The notes beneath the pieces are model-generated. The model made no database searches. It saw nothing but the letters and a program-made list of their open reading frames with translations, and had not been told where the DNA came from. From contig NZ_QGDO01000005.1 of the NCBI RefSeq assembly GCF_003149185.1, forward strand, positions 310,001 through 374,000: a DNA stretch of 64,000 nucleotides, written 5' to 3'. Shown here piece by piece: positions 1 through 8,949 of this stretch. Source of the stretch: Sediminitomix flava (GTDB lineage Bacteria > Bacteroidota > Bacteroidia > Cytophagales > Flammeovirgaceae). Made by a program: the position numbers and the translations under genes. Numbering within the stretch: position 1 is the stretch's first letter; the number at the start of each line of letters is the position of its first letter.

Positions 1-639
1 TCAGGAGATGCTCATCAATTGAATTTTTACTATAAAGACAGCACTTTAGAAGCTGTTCAAGATATTTTTGCTTTTAATTTGAGTAGCTCATCTTCTCGTA
101 TTTCAGAAGAAAAATCAAATGTTAAATATTATCAGAAACTAAGAGAATTAGGGAATAAGAGAGCCTCAGAGATTGCAAATCAGTATGAAGTAATTTATGC
201 TTTCATTTATGAAGATGGTAATAATTTACCTGTAGGAGCAATTGATAATTTAGGAGGAGAATTTCAATTTGTATTTAATGAGAATAGTGATTTAACTGAA
301 TGGAGTTATCAAATTCAAAGAGAAGGCTATCAGTTTAACGAGACATATTCTTTCAGTTATGACGATAAAGTTTCAATATTCAGAAATAGAATTAAAAATC
401 CATTTGTGGCATCATCTTTCTTCTCAATTCTAGATTATCCAAATCCAAGTTACTTTAATAACATCACAGAAGAAACACATTCGTGGTTGGAAGTTGAAAA
501 TGAAGTTATATTAGATTCAGGAAATCTAGTGACAAATTATGAATATAGCTATGACCCAATTTCTAGTGTACCATTATTGGTTACTAAGGTTGAGAGTAAT
601 GGAAATAGAAATTACCAACTATCATTTGATTGTAAATAA
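1..639 (+). CDS. C-terminal part of an unrecognised protein (5' end outside window)
   Basis: The reading frame is open from base 1, so the gene starts upstream of the window. The first in-frame start-like codon (TTG at 19) is probably not the true start. The visible 213 residues are rich in Tyr, Asn and Ser, with strand-like alternation and motifs such as YSFSYDD and YEYSYDP. This resembles the beta-rich, YD-repeat-like repeats of exported Bacteroidota lipoproteins. No signal peptide can be seen because the N-terminus is missing. I do not recognise the family. A perfect 23-bp inverted repeat follows the stop codon and should terminate transcription. Confidence 0.7.
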   Translation, partial: SGDAHQLNFYYKDSTLEAVQDIFAFNLSSSSSRISEEKSNVKYYQKLRELGNKRASEIANQYEVIYAFIYEDGNNLPVGAIDNLGGEFQFVFNENSDLTEWSYQIQREGYQFNETYSFSYDDKVSIFRNRIKNPFVASSFFSILDYPNPSYFNNITEETHSWLEVENEVILDSGNLVTNYEYSYDPISSVPLLVTKVESNGNRNYQLSFDCK

Positions 640-655
640 GGTTACTCTTGAAACT

Positions 656-701
656 AAAAATAAATCCCATCATAAGAATTCTTATGATGGGATTTATTTT
701 T
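656..701. terminator. Bidirectional intrinsic terminator
   Basis: A perfect inverted repeat with 23-bp arms is centred between 678 and 679. It is A-rich on the left and T-rich on the right, so it can serve both the plus-strand gene ending at 639 and the minus-strand gene ending at 729. Confidence 0.85.
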
Positions 702-728
702 AAGTATCAGATCGATAATGTCGAAGTC

Positions 729-1226
729 TTATTCATCCTCTAATTCCTCATAGAATTCAGCGATAAGTCCTTCTTCATGACTCAATGTAATCAGTACAAT
801 ATAAGGTTCTGTTTCACCTTCTTCGTTTTTAACCTCAAAGTGGAGATATAATTCATCATCAAAAGCTTCTCCATTTCTATTTGTATTGAACTTTACATCC
901 AAGATTTCTTTAGAAATAATTGGCTCCCAAAGCTTAGAATCATTCATATCATAAGAAAGAATATCGATTTGTCCATTAAACTTATCAATAACTTCTTTTC
1001 TTTCTTTAACTAGATCTAAGCTTACAACTTTGATTCCATCACTTTCCTCACCTGCTGTTAGGGTGATGCGGCTTTTGTCTGTAAACCTGATTTCCATCCA
1101 ATCCAAACACTCAAACATTTCTTTTTTATTTGCAGTGTTTGTCCATACATGGTAGACAACCTGTTCTAATGATGCACCTTTAAGGTTTTTCAGTGCTTTA
1201 TATATCTCAACTGATAATAACTTCAT
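729..1226 (-). CDS. Unrecognised small acidic protein
   Basis: 165 residues with no signal peptide or membrane segment, so probably cytoplasmic. The first 25 residues look like a helix (MKLLSVEIYKALKNLKG); the rest alternates like a beta-rich fold and ends in an acidic tail (EELEDE). I do not recognise the family. It is the last gene of the minus-strand run 6240-729, but a hairpin at 1254-1279 separates it from the LRR gene, so it may have its own promoter. The ATG at 1226 is the only good start. Confidence 0.65.
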   Translation of the reverse strand: MKLLSVEIYKALKNLKGASLEQVVYHVWTNTANKKEMFECLDWMEIRFTDKSRITLTAGEESDGIKVVSLDLVKERKEVIDKFNGQIDILSYDMNDSKLWEPIISKEILDVKFNTNRNGEAFDDELYLHFEVKNEEGETEPYIVLITLSHEEGLIAEFYEELEDE

Positions 1227-1253
1227 AATTCCTTCTACACTTTATAGAAAATG

Positions 1254-1279
1254 AAACCTCCTGTTTTTTCAGGAGGTTT
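1254..1279 (-). terminator. Intrinsic terminator after the LRR gene
   Basis: AAACCTCCTG (1254-1263) pairs with CAGGAGGTTT (1270-1279) around a six-base loop. On the minus strand the right-hand arm ends in TTT, just past the stop codon of the LRR gene at 1288. Confidence 0.7.
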
Positions 1280-1287
1280 GCAATATT

Positions 1288-3903
1288 TTAATAAAAGTCA
1301 ACTTCACAATCAGGTTTTGCTTCCCTGAATTTATCGACTGTTTTGCTCTTCAATTTTGTATTGTAACAGCGAATATACTTTAAATTTTTGAGTGCTTGTA
1401 CATCTTTAAAGCTCTTTATATTTGTGTTGTTACAATAGAGTTCGGTAAGTTCAGATAATTGACTTAGTGCCTTAAACTTCTTTATTCTGATATTATCAGA
1501 AATATTGACTTTTTCTAATGTTTTAATACTTGCTATAGGATCAAGTTTATCAACTTGAGTACCAGCAAGGTTAAGATCTTTCAGTTTTTTCAGGCCTCCT
1601 AATTTTGTCAAATCATTTAGTGGAGTCTCTGAACAATTCAGCTTTTCAAGTTCACTTAAAACTGAAACTGGAGCGATATTATTAACCCTTGTCTGAGAAA
1701 TATCTAGATTTTTCAACATAAACAATTGGCGAATAGGAGAGAGGTCTTTTATGGTTCTTTCTCCGTTTATATTGAGCTTCTCAAGACTTCCAATCTTGTG
1801 AAGTTCCACAGAATTTGGGCTATCTTGGATTTTGATTGCATTCTTGAAAATACCCTTCCAAGTTTGGTCTAATTCCGCCCACCAAGAATTCAATAATTCT
1901 GTTCTGAATATTAATAAAGTACTTGGGTGAGATACGGCAAAATCTTTAGCATCTTCTGTAGATACTTGAGTGTCGTCACAATTCACAGATTTCAAAGAAC
2001 TCATTTCATTGAGGGCCGAAAGTTCTGATACTTGAGTATTAGACATATCTAATGTACTTAACCTTCTTAATTCTTCAAGGCTACTAATATCTTTAACTGG
2101 TGTATTAGAAATATTTAAATCGTTTAAAGCTTTCCAGTCTTTCAAAATTGAAAGGTCTTCAATCTGAGTTTGAGAAATATTAAATTCTCTCACATCAGTC
2201 AAAGCTCTAAGAGAAGAAATATTGGTAATAGCAGTACCTTGAGCATTTATTTCTTTCAAACTGATCAATCTAGCAAGAGGATCAAAAGTTGATATTTCTT
2301 GATTATTGCTAATGTCAATTATTTTAAGATTGACCATCGCTTGAAGTTGCTCAATACTTGGTTGATTTTCTACTGGGATATATTTCTTAAACACCGATTG
2401 CCAGTTTTCAGGCATTTCATTCCACCAGGATTTTAGCTGGTCAGTACCATAAACTACTAAGCATTTAGGTTTCTTATTGGTGAATGCTTTTGCTTTTTGT
2501 GCATTAATTCCTGTATTGTCACAATAGATGTTCTCGATAGCTGAAACATCGTAAAGAGGTGTTAGTACATCTATTTTAGTGTTATTGGCAATAAGAACTT
2601 TTAGGTCATCCATTTTTGCCAAAGGATCTAAATTATCAATATCTGTATCGCTGATATTTAGAACTTCCATAGAAGTTATTTCTTGAATATCATTTAGATC
2701 GTGAATAGCAGTATTTGCAATATTCAAATTGATCAGATTTTGATATGCTGAAATAGCAGAAATATCATTAATACTAGTTTGAGCACTCCACAGTTCTTGA
2801 ATGTTTTCTAGTTTTTCAAGTGGGGAAAGGTCTTGGACAGGAGTTTCATTAAACTGAAGTACTTTTAGTCGCTCAAAGTTTATAACAGGTTCTAAGTCAT
2901 TGATCATTGTATTGTTGAAAACCAAGACTTCGAGTTGTAAGCAATATCTTAAAGGACTAAGATCATAAGCTAACGTATTTTCAAAATATAGCTCTTTGAG
3001 TTTTGTCAAACTTCTGAGTGGCATTAAGTCACTTATGTTTGTATCTGAAATATTGATCGATTCAAGTTTTCTCATTTTAGAAATAGGACTCAAATCAGAG
3101 ATCAAAAGATTTCCAGAAACGTCTAGATATTTAGTCGTATGAAACTTCTCTAAGTGCTCTACAATCTTTGTGTTACTTGGAATAGTATCTCCAATATTTG
3201 ACAGCATAAAATCATCAGAGATAAAGCTAATTTGATTTAAAAATGTAGAGTCATCAATTGCAGTTTCAGATGCGAATACTTCTTTCCATTCATCACTAAG
3301 CTCATTCCACCAGCTATAAAGTTCATCTTTTTTAGACAGCTTAGTCGTGTAGAAACTGGCAATTTTTAATTCATTATTCGTCTGATCAAGGTTCAGTTCT
3401 ACATACCTCTCTCTAACTGAATTTACCGTATCATCATCTATTGTAATTGCTTCAAGATGACGTTCCATTTCAACTAGGATATAAACCGTACCATCATCCT
3501 TTACATTATTTGAAATGTCATTAATCGTGAAGTGGAATTTAGCATCTCTAAAAAAATAATCAACGTCTTGCAGATAAGCTTGAACATCTTTGTTGGTAGG
3601 AATGTCTCTATTTTCATCAAGGTCATCCTCTATTTGAACTGTACTATCTTGAAAGATTTTGATATAGCTTTCCTTCACGATTGTATTTTTTTCAATTGGA
3701 GGAACTTCATCATTTCCAAGTTCATTTAGAGTTGCTTCAAGGTATGCAATAAGGAATCTAGCTTCTTCCAAATACTTTTGAATGGAAGCTGCATCAGATT
3801 CATTTTTCTTACCTGTTTTCTGAGCCGTTGCTACGGAACAAGTAAAAAGAAAACCCAAGAACCAAAATGCCCAAGATGTATTGAATTTATTGAATGCTGT
3901 CAT
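1288..3903 (-). CDS. Exported leucine-rich-repeat protein built of three WW-LRR-cap modules
   Basis: 871 residues. A signal peptide is visible (residues 9-27, ending VATAQ). Residues 35-190 form a non-LRR domain with an NTF2-like look (IVKESYIKIFQD, VQIEDDLDENRD, DVQAYLQDVDYFF). The rest is made of short internalin-type LRRs of about 22 residues (consensus LxxLxxLxISxTxIxDLSPL). These fall in three modules, each opened by a Trp-rich motif (SWWNELSDEWKEVF at 197-210, SWWNEMPENWQSVF at 492-505, SWWAELDQTWKGIF at 673-686). Each closes with a Cys-containing cap ending in a Pro-Lys/Ser/Asp turn (near 461-484, 642-665, 846-869). LRR arrays normally bind protein or glycan ligands; the ligand is unknown here. 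There is no visible T9SS sorting domain, so periplasmic or surface location is undecided. Confidence 0.85.
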   Translation of the reverse strand: MTAFNKFNTSWAFWFLGFLFTCSVATAQKTGKKNESDAASIQKYLEEARFLIAYLEATLNELGNDEVPPIEKNTIVKESYIKIFQDSTVQIEDDLDENRDIPTNKDVQAYLQDVDYFFRDAKFHFTINDISNNVKDDGTVYILVEMERHLEAITIDDDTVNSVRERYVELNLDQTNNELKIASFYTTKLSKKDELYSWWNELSDEWKEVFASETAIDDSTFLNQISFISDDFMLSNIGDTIPSNTKIVEHLEKFHTTKYLDVSGNLLISDLSPISKMRKLESINISDTNISDLMPLRSLTKLKELYFENTLAYDLSPLRYCLQLEVLVFNNTMINDLEPVINFERLKVLQFNETPVQDLSPLEKLENIQELWSAQTSINDISAISAYQNLINLNIANTAIHDLNDIQEITSMEVLNISDTDIDNLDPLAKMDDLKVLIANNTKIDVLTPLYDVSAIENIYCDNTGINAQKAKAFTNKKPKCLVVYGTDQLKSWWNEMPENWQSVFKKYIPVENQPSIEQLQAMVNLKIIDISNNQEISTFDPLARLISLKEINAQGTAITNISSLRALTDVREFNISQTQIEDLSILKDWKALNDLNISNTPVKDISSLEELRRLSTLDMSNTQVSELSALNEMSSLKSVNCDDTQVSTEDAKDFAVSHPSTLLIFRTELLNSWWAELDQTWKGIFKNAIKIQDSPNSVELHKIGSLEKLNINGERTIKDLSPIRQLFMLKNLDISQTRVNNIAPVSVLSELEKLNCSETPLNDLTKLGGLKKLKDLNLAGTQVDKLDPIASIKTLEKVNISDNIRIKKFKALSQLSELTELYCNNTNIKSFKDVQALKNLKYIRCYNTKLKSKTVDKFREAKPDCEVDFY

Positions 3904-3943
3904 AATCTATAAGCTGTATTCTTTGATCAAATATTGAAAAAAT

Positions 3944-4774
3944 TTAATCCTGTCTAAGTATATATCTTTTTAAAACTTCTTTGTCTTTATTCTCCACCTC
4001 ACTAATACTAGAGATGAGCCAGCCTGAATTGTAACCAGATCGGTTGAATTCAGAAATTTTGAAATACCATCCGTCAACTTGGAAAAAGTGGAAATAAACT
4101 TTACTGATTGTCTCAAAAGTTAAATTCCCTTTTTCAATCTCATAAAACATTAGTGTGAGTTGATCTGGGTAGAAGTCTTTTCTAGTGTAATCCAGCAACG
4201 ATTCATCATTTTTCAAGGCTTTTTTCAAGTTCATGAAGTCAATTTCATGACTCATAGGGTGTAGAAAAGAACCATTTGTTGAGTCGTGTTTGGCAGGAAA
4301 CATTTCGTCAAAGAAGTCAAAATGAGCGCCTACAAGGCTCCATTTGAATCCCATATTTTCTTGTTCTAGGGCTAAAAATATTTTCCCTTCTTCTTCTCTG
4401 CCTTTATAGTAAAAATGTGCTGTAACTTCTGCATACCAATCTTTACCTCTAAACTCTAAAAATTGAGGATTATCAGCTTTAGTTACATCTTTTATAAATT
4501 TTTCCTTGATCTCAGTGGTTAAATTAGGGTCTTTCCCATCGAATAATATTCTTACATAGCCAGACCTACGTGTATTATCTCTATATTCTGGAGAGTCTGG
4601 AGCGAATTTTTTTCCAGAGAGGTCTTCTTCGTTGTTAAAGCGACGAATAAATTGGTTGACCTGTTTAGTTTCTGCATAAAGTTCTCCTTCACTTCCTTTA
4701 AAGTAATTCAAGTTTTGAGCCTTAAGCTCCAAAAAGCTTAAAAGAGTGAAAGCAATTAGAAAAAGCTTCTTCAT
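3944..4774 (-). CDS. Exported protein of unknown function, NTF2-like appearance
   Basis: 276 residues with a clear signal peptide (MKKLFLIAFTLLSFLELKAQ). The mature part contains a helix followed by strands: ETKQVNQFIRRFNNEED, then WYAEVTAHFYYKGREEEGKIFLAL, then FKWSLVGAHFDFF, then FLHPMSHEIDFMNL. A helix-then-curved-sheet order such as this suggests an NTF2-like cone, which is inference. It lies 40 bases upstream of the LRR gene on the same strand, with no terminator between them, so co-transcription is likely. I do not know its function. Confidence 0.7.
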   Translation of the reverse strand: MKKLFLIAFTLLSFLELKAQNLNYFKGSEGELYAETKQVNQFIRRFNNEEDLSGKKFAPDSPEYRDNTRRSGYVRILFDGKDPNLTTEIKEKFIKDVTKADNPQFLEFRGKDWYAEVTAHFYYKGREEEGKIFLALEQENMGFKWSLVGAHFDFFDEMFPAKHDSTNGSFLHPMSHEIDFMNLKKALKNDESLLDYTRKDFYPDQLTLMFYEIEKGNLTFETISKVYFHFFQVDGWYFKISEFNRSGYNSGWLISSISEVENKDKEVLKRYILRQD

Positions 4775-4881
4775 TAAAATTGATCTCGTTTTACCCCCTA
4801 TTAATCAATGATGAATTAAGCATCTTTGACTGAAGAGTGTTTGTCTTTTTAGCGCATATCATGCACATGTCATTAAATAGG

Positions 4882-4924
4882 AAAAGGGAATGCTTCTCCT
4901 TGCAGAGAAGTAGTCCCTTTTTTT
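4882..4924. terminator. Two-part hairpin terminator
   Basis: GGGA...TCCC and CTTCTC...GAGAAG form a stem with a three-base internal bulge, flanked by A-rich and T-rich runs. It lies between two minus-strand genes, so it probably ends the transcript of the 193-aa gene. Confidence 0.6.
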
Positions 4925-4943
4925 GGGTAATTTTCTATATAGA

Positions 4944-5525
4944 TTAACGGCTTGTTTCAGCTACACGAATATCACCAAGTAATACATCCCAGAATCCGAT
5001 CTGACGTCCTTGAATCTGAGTATATTTACGTTTTACATAAACTGTGATATCTTTTTTGGTAGTATCTTGATACTTCAGACCGTCTTCTTTAGTACCTACA
5101 AATCTTTGATAGATTGTGATCACCCCTACAAAAGTACCATCTGGTTGTGGCTCCAAATCAGAGATATACTGAATGTCAAACCACTCAATTTCTACTTTTT
5201 TGTAATTCAGACGCATTAAACGCTCTAAGTATTGTCTGATAGGGTAGTATCTGATTTTGTCACTGCTAAGTGATGAAACCCCCATTTGAGCATCTGGAGC
5301 AAACAGCTCTAAAGTTCTTTCTATAACCCTGTTAGCTTCTGAGAATGATGTAGATTTATCACCAATAATACTAATGTATTTACTAAGGTCTCTTACTTTT
5401 TCAAGAGCTAAGGAGTCTACAGCAGCTTTACGACCTGGAGATAAAGATGGCTCTTGAGCGTAAGCAGTAGTTGCGCCCCATGCAACTATGAAGAATATTT
5501 GAAATAGAATACGTATATGTTTCAT
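4944..5525 (-). CDS. Exported protein of unknown function, NTF2-like appearance
   Basis: 193 residues with a signal peptide ending AYAQ at about residue 24. The body reads as helix, then a segment with an FAPDAQMGVSSL turn, then IRQYLERLMRLNYKKVEIEW, then two long strands around DGTFVGVITIYQRF. The order of elements parallels residues 35-190 of the nearby LRR protein (helices, a YL-containing segment, then a dG-centred strand pair and a final basic strand). That suggests a shared fold, but I cannot align them statistically. The minus-strand neighbours are a 222-aa lipoprotein upstream (49-base gap) and the 276-aa protein downstream. Confidence 0.7.
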   Translation of the reverse strand: MKHIRILFQIFFIVAWGATTAYAQEPSLSPGRKAAVDSLALEKVRDLSKYISIIGDKSTSFSEANRVIERTLELFAPDAQMGVSSLSSDKIRYYPIRQYLERLMRLNYKKVEIEWFDIQYISDLEPQPDGTFVGVITIYQRFVGTKEDGLKYQDTTKKDITVYVKRKYTQIQGRQIGFWDVLLGDIRVAETSR

Positions 5526-5574
5526 AATAATTGTATGCTAGTGGATTCTGGAATGAAATCAATCTACAACTGAA

Positions 5575-6240
5575 TTATTTTTTCAACTCCAATAATTTAA
5601 TTTTTCCGTTATCATCCTTTTCAATCTCATTGATTTTGTAAGGAGATTTTTCTTTATCTTTTATGTAATTCAGGTATTTTTCAATTGTAGTTGGTTCATC
5701 GTAATCTTTATCTTCTCCATCTTGGTAGATAAGAATAAGAACATCAGCATCTGGAGAAGTGAAAAGACCAAGTGCTTCATTGATAAGTTGGTTTGCTTGA
5801 CCTGTTGAGGCAGAACCTGCAACTTTATCAAAATAATAATAGATATCTTTGCTTTCACGCTCTAAAGCAGCTTGTTTTTCTGCAGCAATACGTTTAGCTT
5901 CTTCTTCTTTTCTTTTTTGCTCTTCTAAGATTCCTCTAGCTTCTGCAATAGCTTCTTCTGCTTGATTAGTTAAAGCTTTCACCTCCTCGTCAGGTAAGTT
6001 CATTTGTTTGATCGCATCTAGTTTAGCCTGATTTTCATCAATAGCTTCCATCGTGCTAAGATCTGCTGCAAGAATTGCGTTAAGATCAGATTTAGCTGTA
6101 CTAATTTTCTCAGCCATTTCTTTCTTTGCTGCTTCTTCTGCTGCTTTCTTAGATGATTTACATGAGGAAACCCCTCCTAGAGTAATTAATGCGATTAATG
6201 AGAAAGTAAAAATCTTTCTTGCCAGTTTAAATGTCTTCAT
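5575..6240 (-). CDS. Lipoprotein with charged coiled coil and small C-terminal domain
   Basis: I place the start at the ATG at 6240 rather than 6288. From there the protein begins MKTFKLARKIF, has a hydrophobic core and a lipobox-like VSSC, with Cys27 the likely lipidation site. The product is 222 residues. Residues about 28-130 are an Ala/Lys/Glu-rich coiled coil (KKAAEEAAKKEMAEK, LEEQKRKEEEAKRIAAEK). The last 90 residues form a compact domain with AGSASTGQANQLINEALGLF and DEPTTIEKYLNYIKD. It is the first gene of the minus-strand run of exported proteins down to 1288. The function is unknown; a periplasmic spacer or scaffold role would fit but is inference. Confidence 0.7.
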   Translation of the reverse strand: MKTFKLARKIFTFSLIALITLGGVSSCKSSKKAAEEAAKKEMAEKISTAKSDLNAILAADLSTMEAIDENQAKLDAIKQMNLPDEEVKALTNQAEEAIAEARGILEEQKRKEEEAKRIAAEKQAALERESKDIYYYFDKVAGSASTGQANQLINEALGLFTSPDADVLILIYQDGEDKDYDEPTTIEKYLNYIKDKEKSPYKINEIEKDDNGKIKLLELKK

Positions 6241-6467
6241 GTTTAGCAACATTGAATTCTTATAATTTGTATTGAAAAGTTCAAACACTTGTAAGCCAAA
6301 TATAAACTATTTGTTAAATAAATCGTGCCCAAATGTAAGACAGATGTGATTTTTAAGGTTTTTTATTAGAACATATTATTCCTTGTTGGAATTCAATTCT
6401 AACAAATCACTTCATCCTCAGCTTGTAGAATTATTAAGTAATTAATTTCTTATCGAATAGAGTCATA

Positions 6468-6499
6468 TTGTATTCTGTGTAGAAAATTCACTATTTTTG
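6468..6499 (+). promoter_or_regulatory. Predicted rarA promoter
   Basis: TATTTTTG at 6492-6499 matches the Bacteroidota -7 element TAnnTTTG exactly. A TTG lies at 6468-6470, 21 bases upstream. The ATG follows 23 bases after the -7 element. Confidence 0.55.
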
Positions 6500-6522
6500 T
6501 AACAATTGAAATTTCTATACAT

Positions 6523-7800
6523 ATGCTTTTTGATAAAAAATCTACGCCACCATTAGCTGAACGAATGCGCCCTCAAAATCTTGATGACATTGTCGGACAA
6601 CAGCATCTTGTAGGACCGAACGGTCCAATTAGAAGAATGGTTGCACAATCTTCATTACCATCTATCCTTTTTTGGGGACCTCCTGGTATTGGAAAGACAA
6701 CTATTTCAAGAATTCTGTCAAGAGAGGTAAATAGACCTTTTAAGACTTTAAGTGCTATTAGCTCTGGTGTGAAGGAAGTTAGAGAAGTTATTGAGCAAGC
6801 TAGAAGAACTTCTAATCTTGTACTATTTATAGATGAGATTCATAGATTTAATAAATCCCAACAAGATGCTTTATTAGGGGCTGTCGAGCAAGGAGTGATA
6901 ACACTTATTGGAGCTACTACTGAAAATCCATCTTTCGAAGTAAACTCTGCCTTACTGTCAAGGTGCCAAGTTTACACTCTAAAAGCACTTACAGAAAAAG
7001 AATTATTAGACCTTACTCAAAAGGTCTTAGAAAATGATGGTATTCTTTCTCAACGAAAAATTGAGATCAAAGAGCATGAAGCCTTGATTCAACTATCAGG
7101 AGGTGATGCCAGAAAGCTACTAAATCTCATTCAAGTAGTAACAGATGCACATCCTGAAAATCCTTTAGAAGTTACAAATCAGCTTATCACAGATGTTGTT
7201 CAGAAGAAGCCAGCTTTGTATGATAAAAATGGAGAACAACATTATGATATTGTATCTGCATTTATAAAGTCGATTAGGGGAAGTGACCCGAATGCCGCAG
7301 TATATTGGCTTGCTCGAATGCTTGAAGGTGGAGAGGACCCAAAATTTATTGCAAGAAGAATGTTGATCGCTGCTTCTGAAGATATTGGGAATGCAAATCC
7401 AACAGCTATGATTATGGCTACCAATACTTTCCAAGCCGTTACTATGATTGGGATGCCAGAAGCCAGAATTATACTTTCTCAGACTGCCGTCTATTTAGCT
7501 ACTTCTGCTAAAAGTAATGCTTCTTATATGGCAATAAATAATGCTATGAAGTTTGTTCAGCAAACTGGAGATTTGGGAGTTCCGTTACACCTCAGAAATG
7601 CGCCAACCAAGTTGATGAAAGACCAAGGTTATGGAAAAGGGTATAAGTATGCACATGATTATCCTAATAACTTTGCTGAACAAAATTATTTACCAGATGA
7701 AATTGAAGGGACAACTTTCTACGAACCAGGGGATAATCCAAGAGAAAATGATTTCAGAAAGAGAATGAAATTCTTCTGGGGAGATAAATACAATTACTAA
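6523..7800 (+). CDS. rarA: Replication-associated recombination protein RarA (MgsA) AAA+ ATPase
   Basis: 425 residues, the usual length for the family. RarA is a clamp-loader-like AAA+ ATPase that acts at stalled replication forks and single-stranded DNA ends, related to eukaryotic WRNIP1. Residues 10-30 carry the typical opening [16 protein letters not shown]. Walker A is GPPGIGKT at 52-59, Walker B is [10 protein letters not shown] at 100-109, and sensor 1 is [19 protein letters not shown]. The C-terminal part holds the tetramerisation region ([34 protein letters not shown]). It is transcribed alone from its own promoter. Its last four bases overlap the end of the convergent gene at 7797, leaving no room for a separate terminator. 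Confidence 0.97.
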   Translation: MLFDKKSTPPLAERMRPQNLDDIVGQQHLVGPNGPIRRMVAQSSLPSILFWGPPGIGKTTISRILSREVNRPFKTLSAISSGVKEVREVIEQARRTSNLVLFIDEIHRFNKSQQDALLGAVEQGVITLIGATTENPSFEVNSALLSRCQVYTLKALTEKELLDLTQKVLENDGILSQRKIEIKEHEALIQLSGGDARKLLNLIQVVTDAHPENPLEVTNQLITDVVQKKPALYDKNGEQHYDIVSAFIKSIRGSDPNAAVYWLARMLEGGEDPKFIARRMLIAASEDIGNANPTAMIMATNTFQAVTMIGMPEARIILSQTAVYLATSAKSNASYMAINNAMKFVQQTGDLGVPLHLRNAPTKLMKDQGYGKGYKYAHDYPNNFAEQNYLPDEIEGTTFYEPGDNPRENDFRKRMKFFWGDKYNY

Positions 7801-8207
7801 CTCGCTGCTCGTAAAGCTTCATATCTCATCTTAAAGACTTTATCTACAAAGCTTTTAATATTAGCGTAGCTACTTTTGTATTGAATAAATTGACCTTCTG
7901 CATGAAAGCTGATAAATCGTGCTTTTTGAATGGTAAGAAGATGAAATGGAACAACCCAAGCTAAAGTTTGCAGACCATTATTGATGTAAACGATAATTCC
8001 TTTGGGTCTTAGTTCAATAATGGAATAAATCGTGTCCTGAAAACCATGTAACTTCTCTTTGTGAGAGGTACTGATTTTATGGATTACCATTCTTCTAGAG
8101 CCAATCCCTTTCAATTTGAATCTTCTCCAAATTGAAAAGGGTTTGCCTACTTTCAAGTTTATAGCTCTTGTGATATTGTCATCGCGGTAAGATACATCGT
8201 AAAGCAT
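7797..8207 (-). CDS. Unrecognised small basic protein
   Basis: 136 residues, cytoplasmic, basic at both ends. The N-terminal part is YRDDNITRAINLKVGKPFSIWRRFKL; the centre is beta-rich (TIYSIIELRPKGIIVYINN, AWVVPFHLLTI, FHAEGQFIQY); a helix follows (YANIKSFVDKVFKMRYEAL). The strand-rich core plus C-terminal helix recalls bacterial PH-like domains, which is a guess. It is the third gene of an operon with the SDR (24-base gap) and the CIA30 protein, and it converges on rarA with a 4-base overlap. Confidence 0.65.
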   Translation of the reverse strand: MLYDVSYRDDNITRAINLKVGKPFSIWRRFKLKGIGSRRMVIHKISTSHKEKLHGFQDTIYSIIELRPKGIIVYINNGLQTLAWVVPFHLLTIQKARFISFHAEGQFIQYKSSYANIKSFVDKVFKMRYEALRAAS

Positions 8208-8231
8208 AAGGTGGTTGTTTATGAGTCACTT

Positions 8232-8915
8232 CTAACTTATACTTGATAAACCCGCATCTATAAGAAAAGTTTGACCAGTTATAGCTCTAGACTTTTTACT
8301 GATGAGGTAAAGTGCCATTTCAGAAAGGTCTTCGGCTTCTAAAATCTTTTTAAGAGGATGTCTTTGTTTAGATTTTTCGACCGCCTCATCATTTTTCAAA
8401 ATACCAGCAGCTAATTCGGTGTCTGTAAGCGTTGGCGCAATACAGTTGACTCTTACATCGGGAGCAAGTTCAGCAGCTAGAGAACGAGCTAAACCTTCCA
8501 AGCCTGCTTTTGAAGTAGCTATTGAACTATGAAAGGACATTCCTTGTGTAGCTGCTACTGTACTGAATAAGGTTATAGAGGCATTTTCTGCTTTTTTTAG
8601 CTTTCTAAAGTACTTTTTGATCACTTTTACAGCTCCTAGAACATTTATTTGAAAGTCATTTAAAAAATCTTCTTCACTTAATGAGGAAATAGGCTTTAGG
8701 TTTATGGTACCGGGGCAATATACAATTGAAGAAATCCCTTCAATATCAGGGAGTTCGTCTTTTGTAATATCTAGCGAATGATTTGTAAGATTCTGATGTG
8801 AAATTTGAGGAGCTGATCTACTGATATTGACACATTCGTATTTTTCATCAAGGCATTTTTGAAGAAGAGAATGTCCGATACCTTTACTTCCTCCTACAAT
8901 TAGTATTTTACTCAT
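8232..8915 (-). CDS. Atypical short-chain dehydrogenase/reductase (SDR) family protein
   Basis: 227 residues with a Rossmann fold. GGSKGIG at 8-14 is the dinucleotide-binding glycine motif; the NV at 91-92 and Ser118 match the classical SDR positions. At the YxxxK site the sequence is IATSK (132-136): the lysine is present but the catalytic tyrosine position is Ile, preceded by MSFHSS. The C-terminal half is otherwise normal (RVNCIAPTLTDTELAAG, ITGQTFLIDAG). It may use another residue such as His129, or may not be a standard oxidoreductase. It is the middle gene of a CIA30-SDR-unknown operon (34- and 24-base gaps). The substrate is unknown. Confidence 0.85.
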   Translation of the reverse strand: MSKILIVGGSKGIGHSLLQKCLDEKYECVNISRSAPQISHQNLTNHSLDITKDELPDIEGISSIVYCPGTINLKPISSLSEEDFLNDFQINVLGAVKVIKKYFRKLKKAENASITLFSTVAATQGMSFHSSIATSKAGLEGLARSLAAELAPDVRVNCIAPTLTDTELAAGILKNDEAVEKSKQRHPLKKILEAEDLSEMALYLISKKSRAITGQTFLIDAGLSSIS

Positions 8916-8949
8916 TTTGGGCTTATTTATAATGCTAAACGTTTTTTAC

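Noticed and set aside
19-639. TTG at 19 as the start of the first gene
   Set aside because: The frame is open to base 1, so the true start is upstream of the window.
7165-7434. Minus-strand frames inside rarA
   Set aside because: Shadow frames of a conserved gene.
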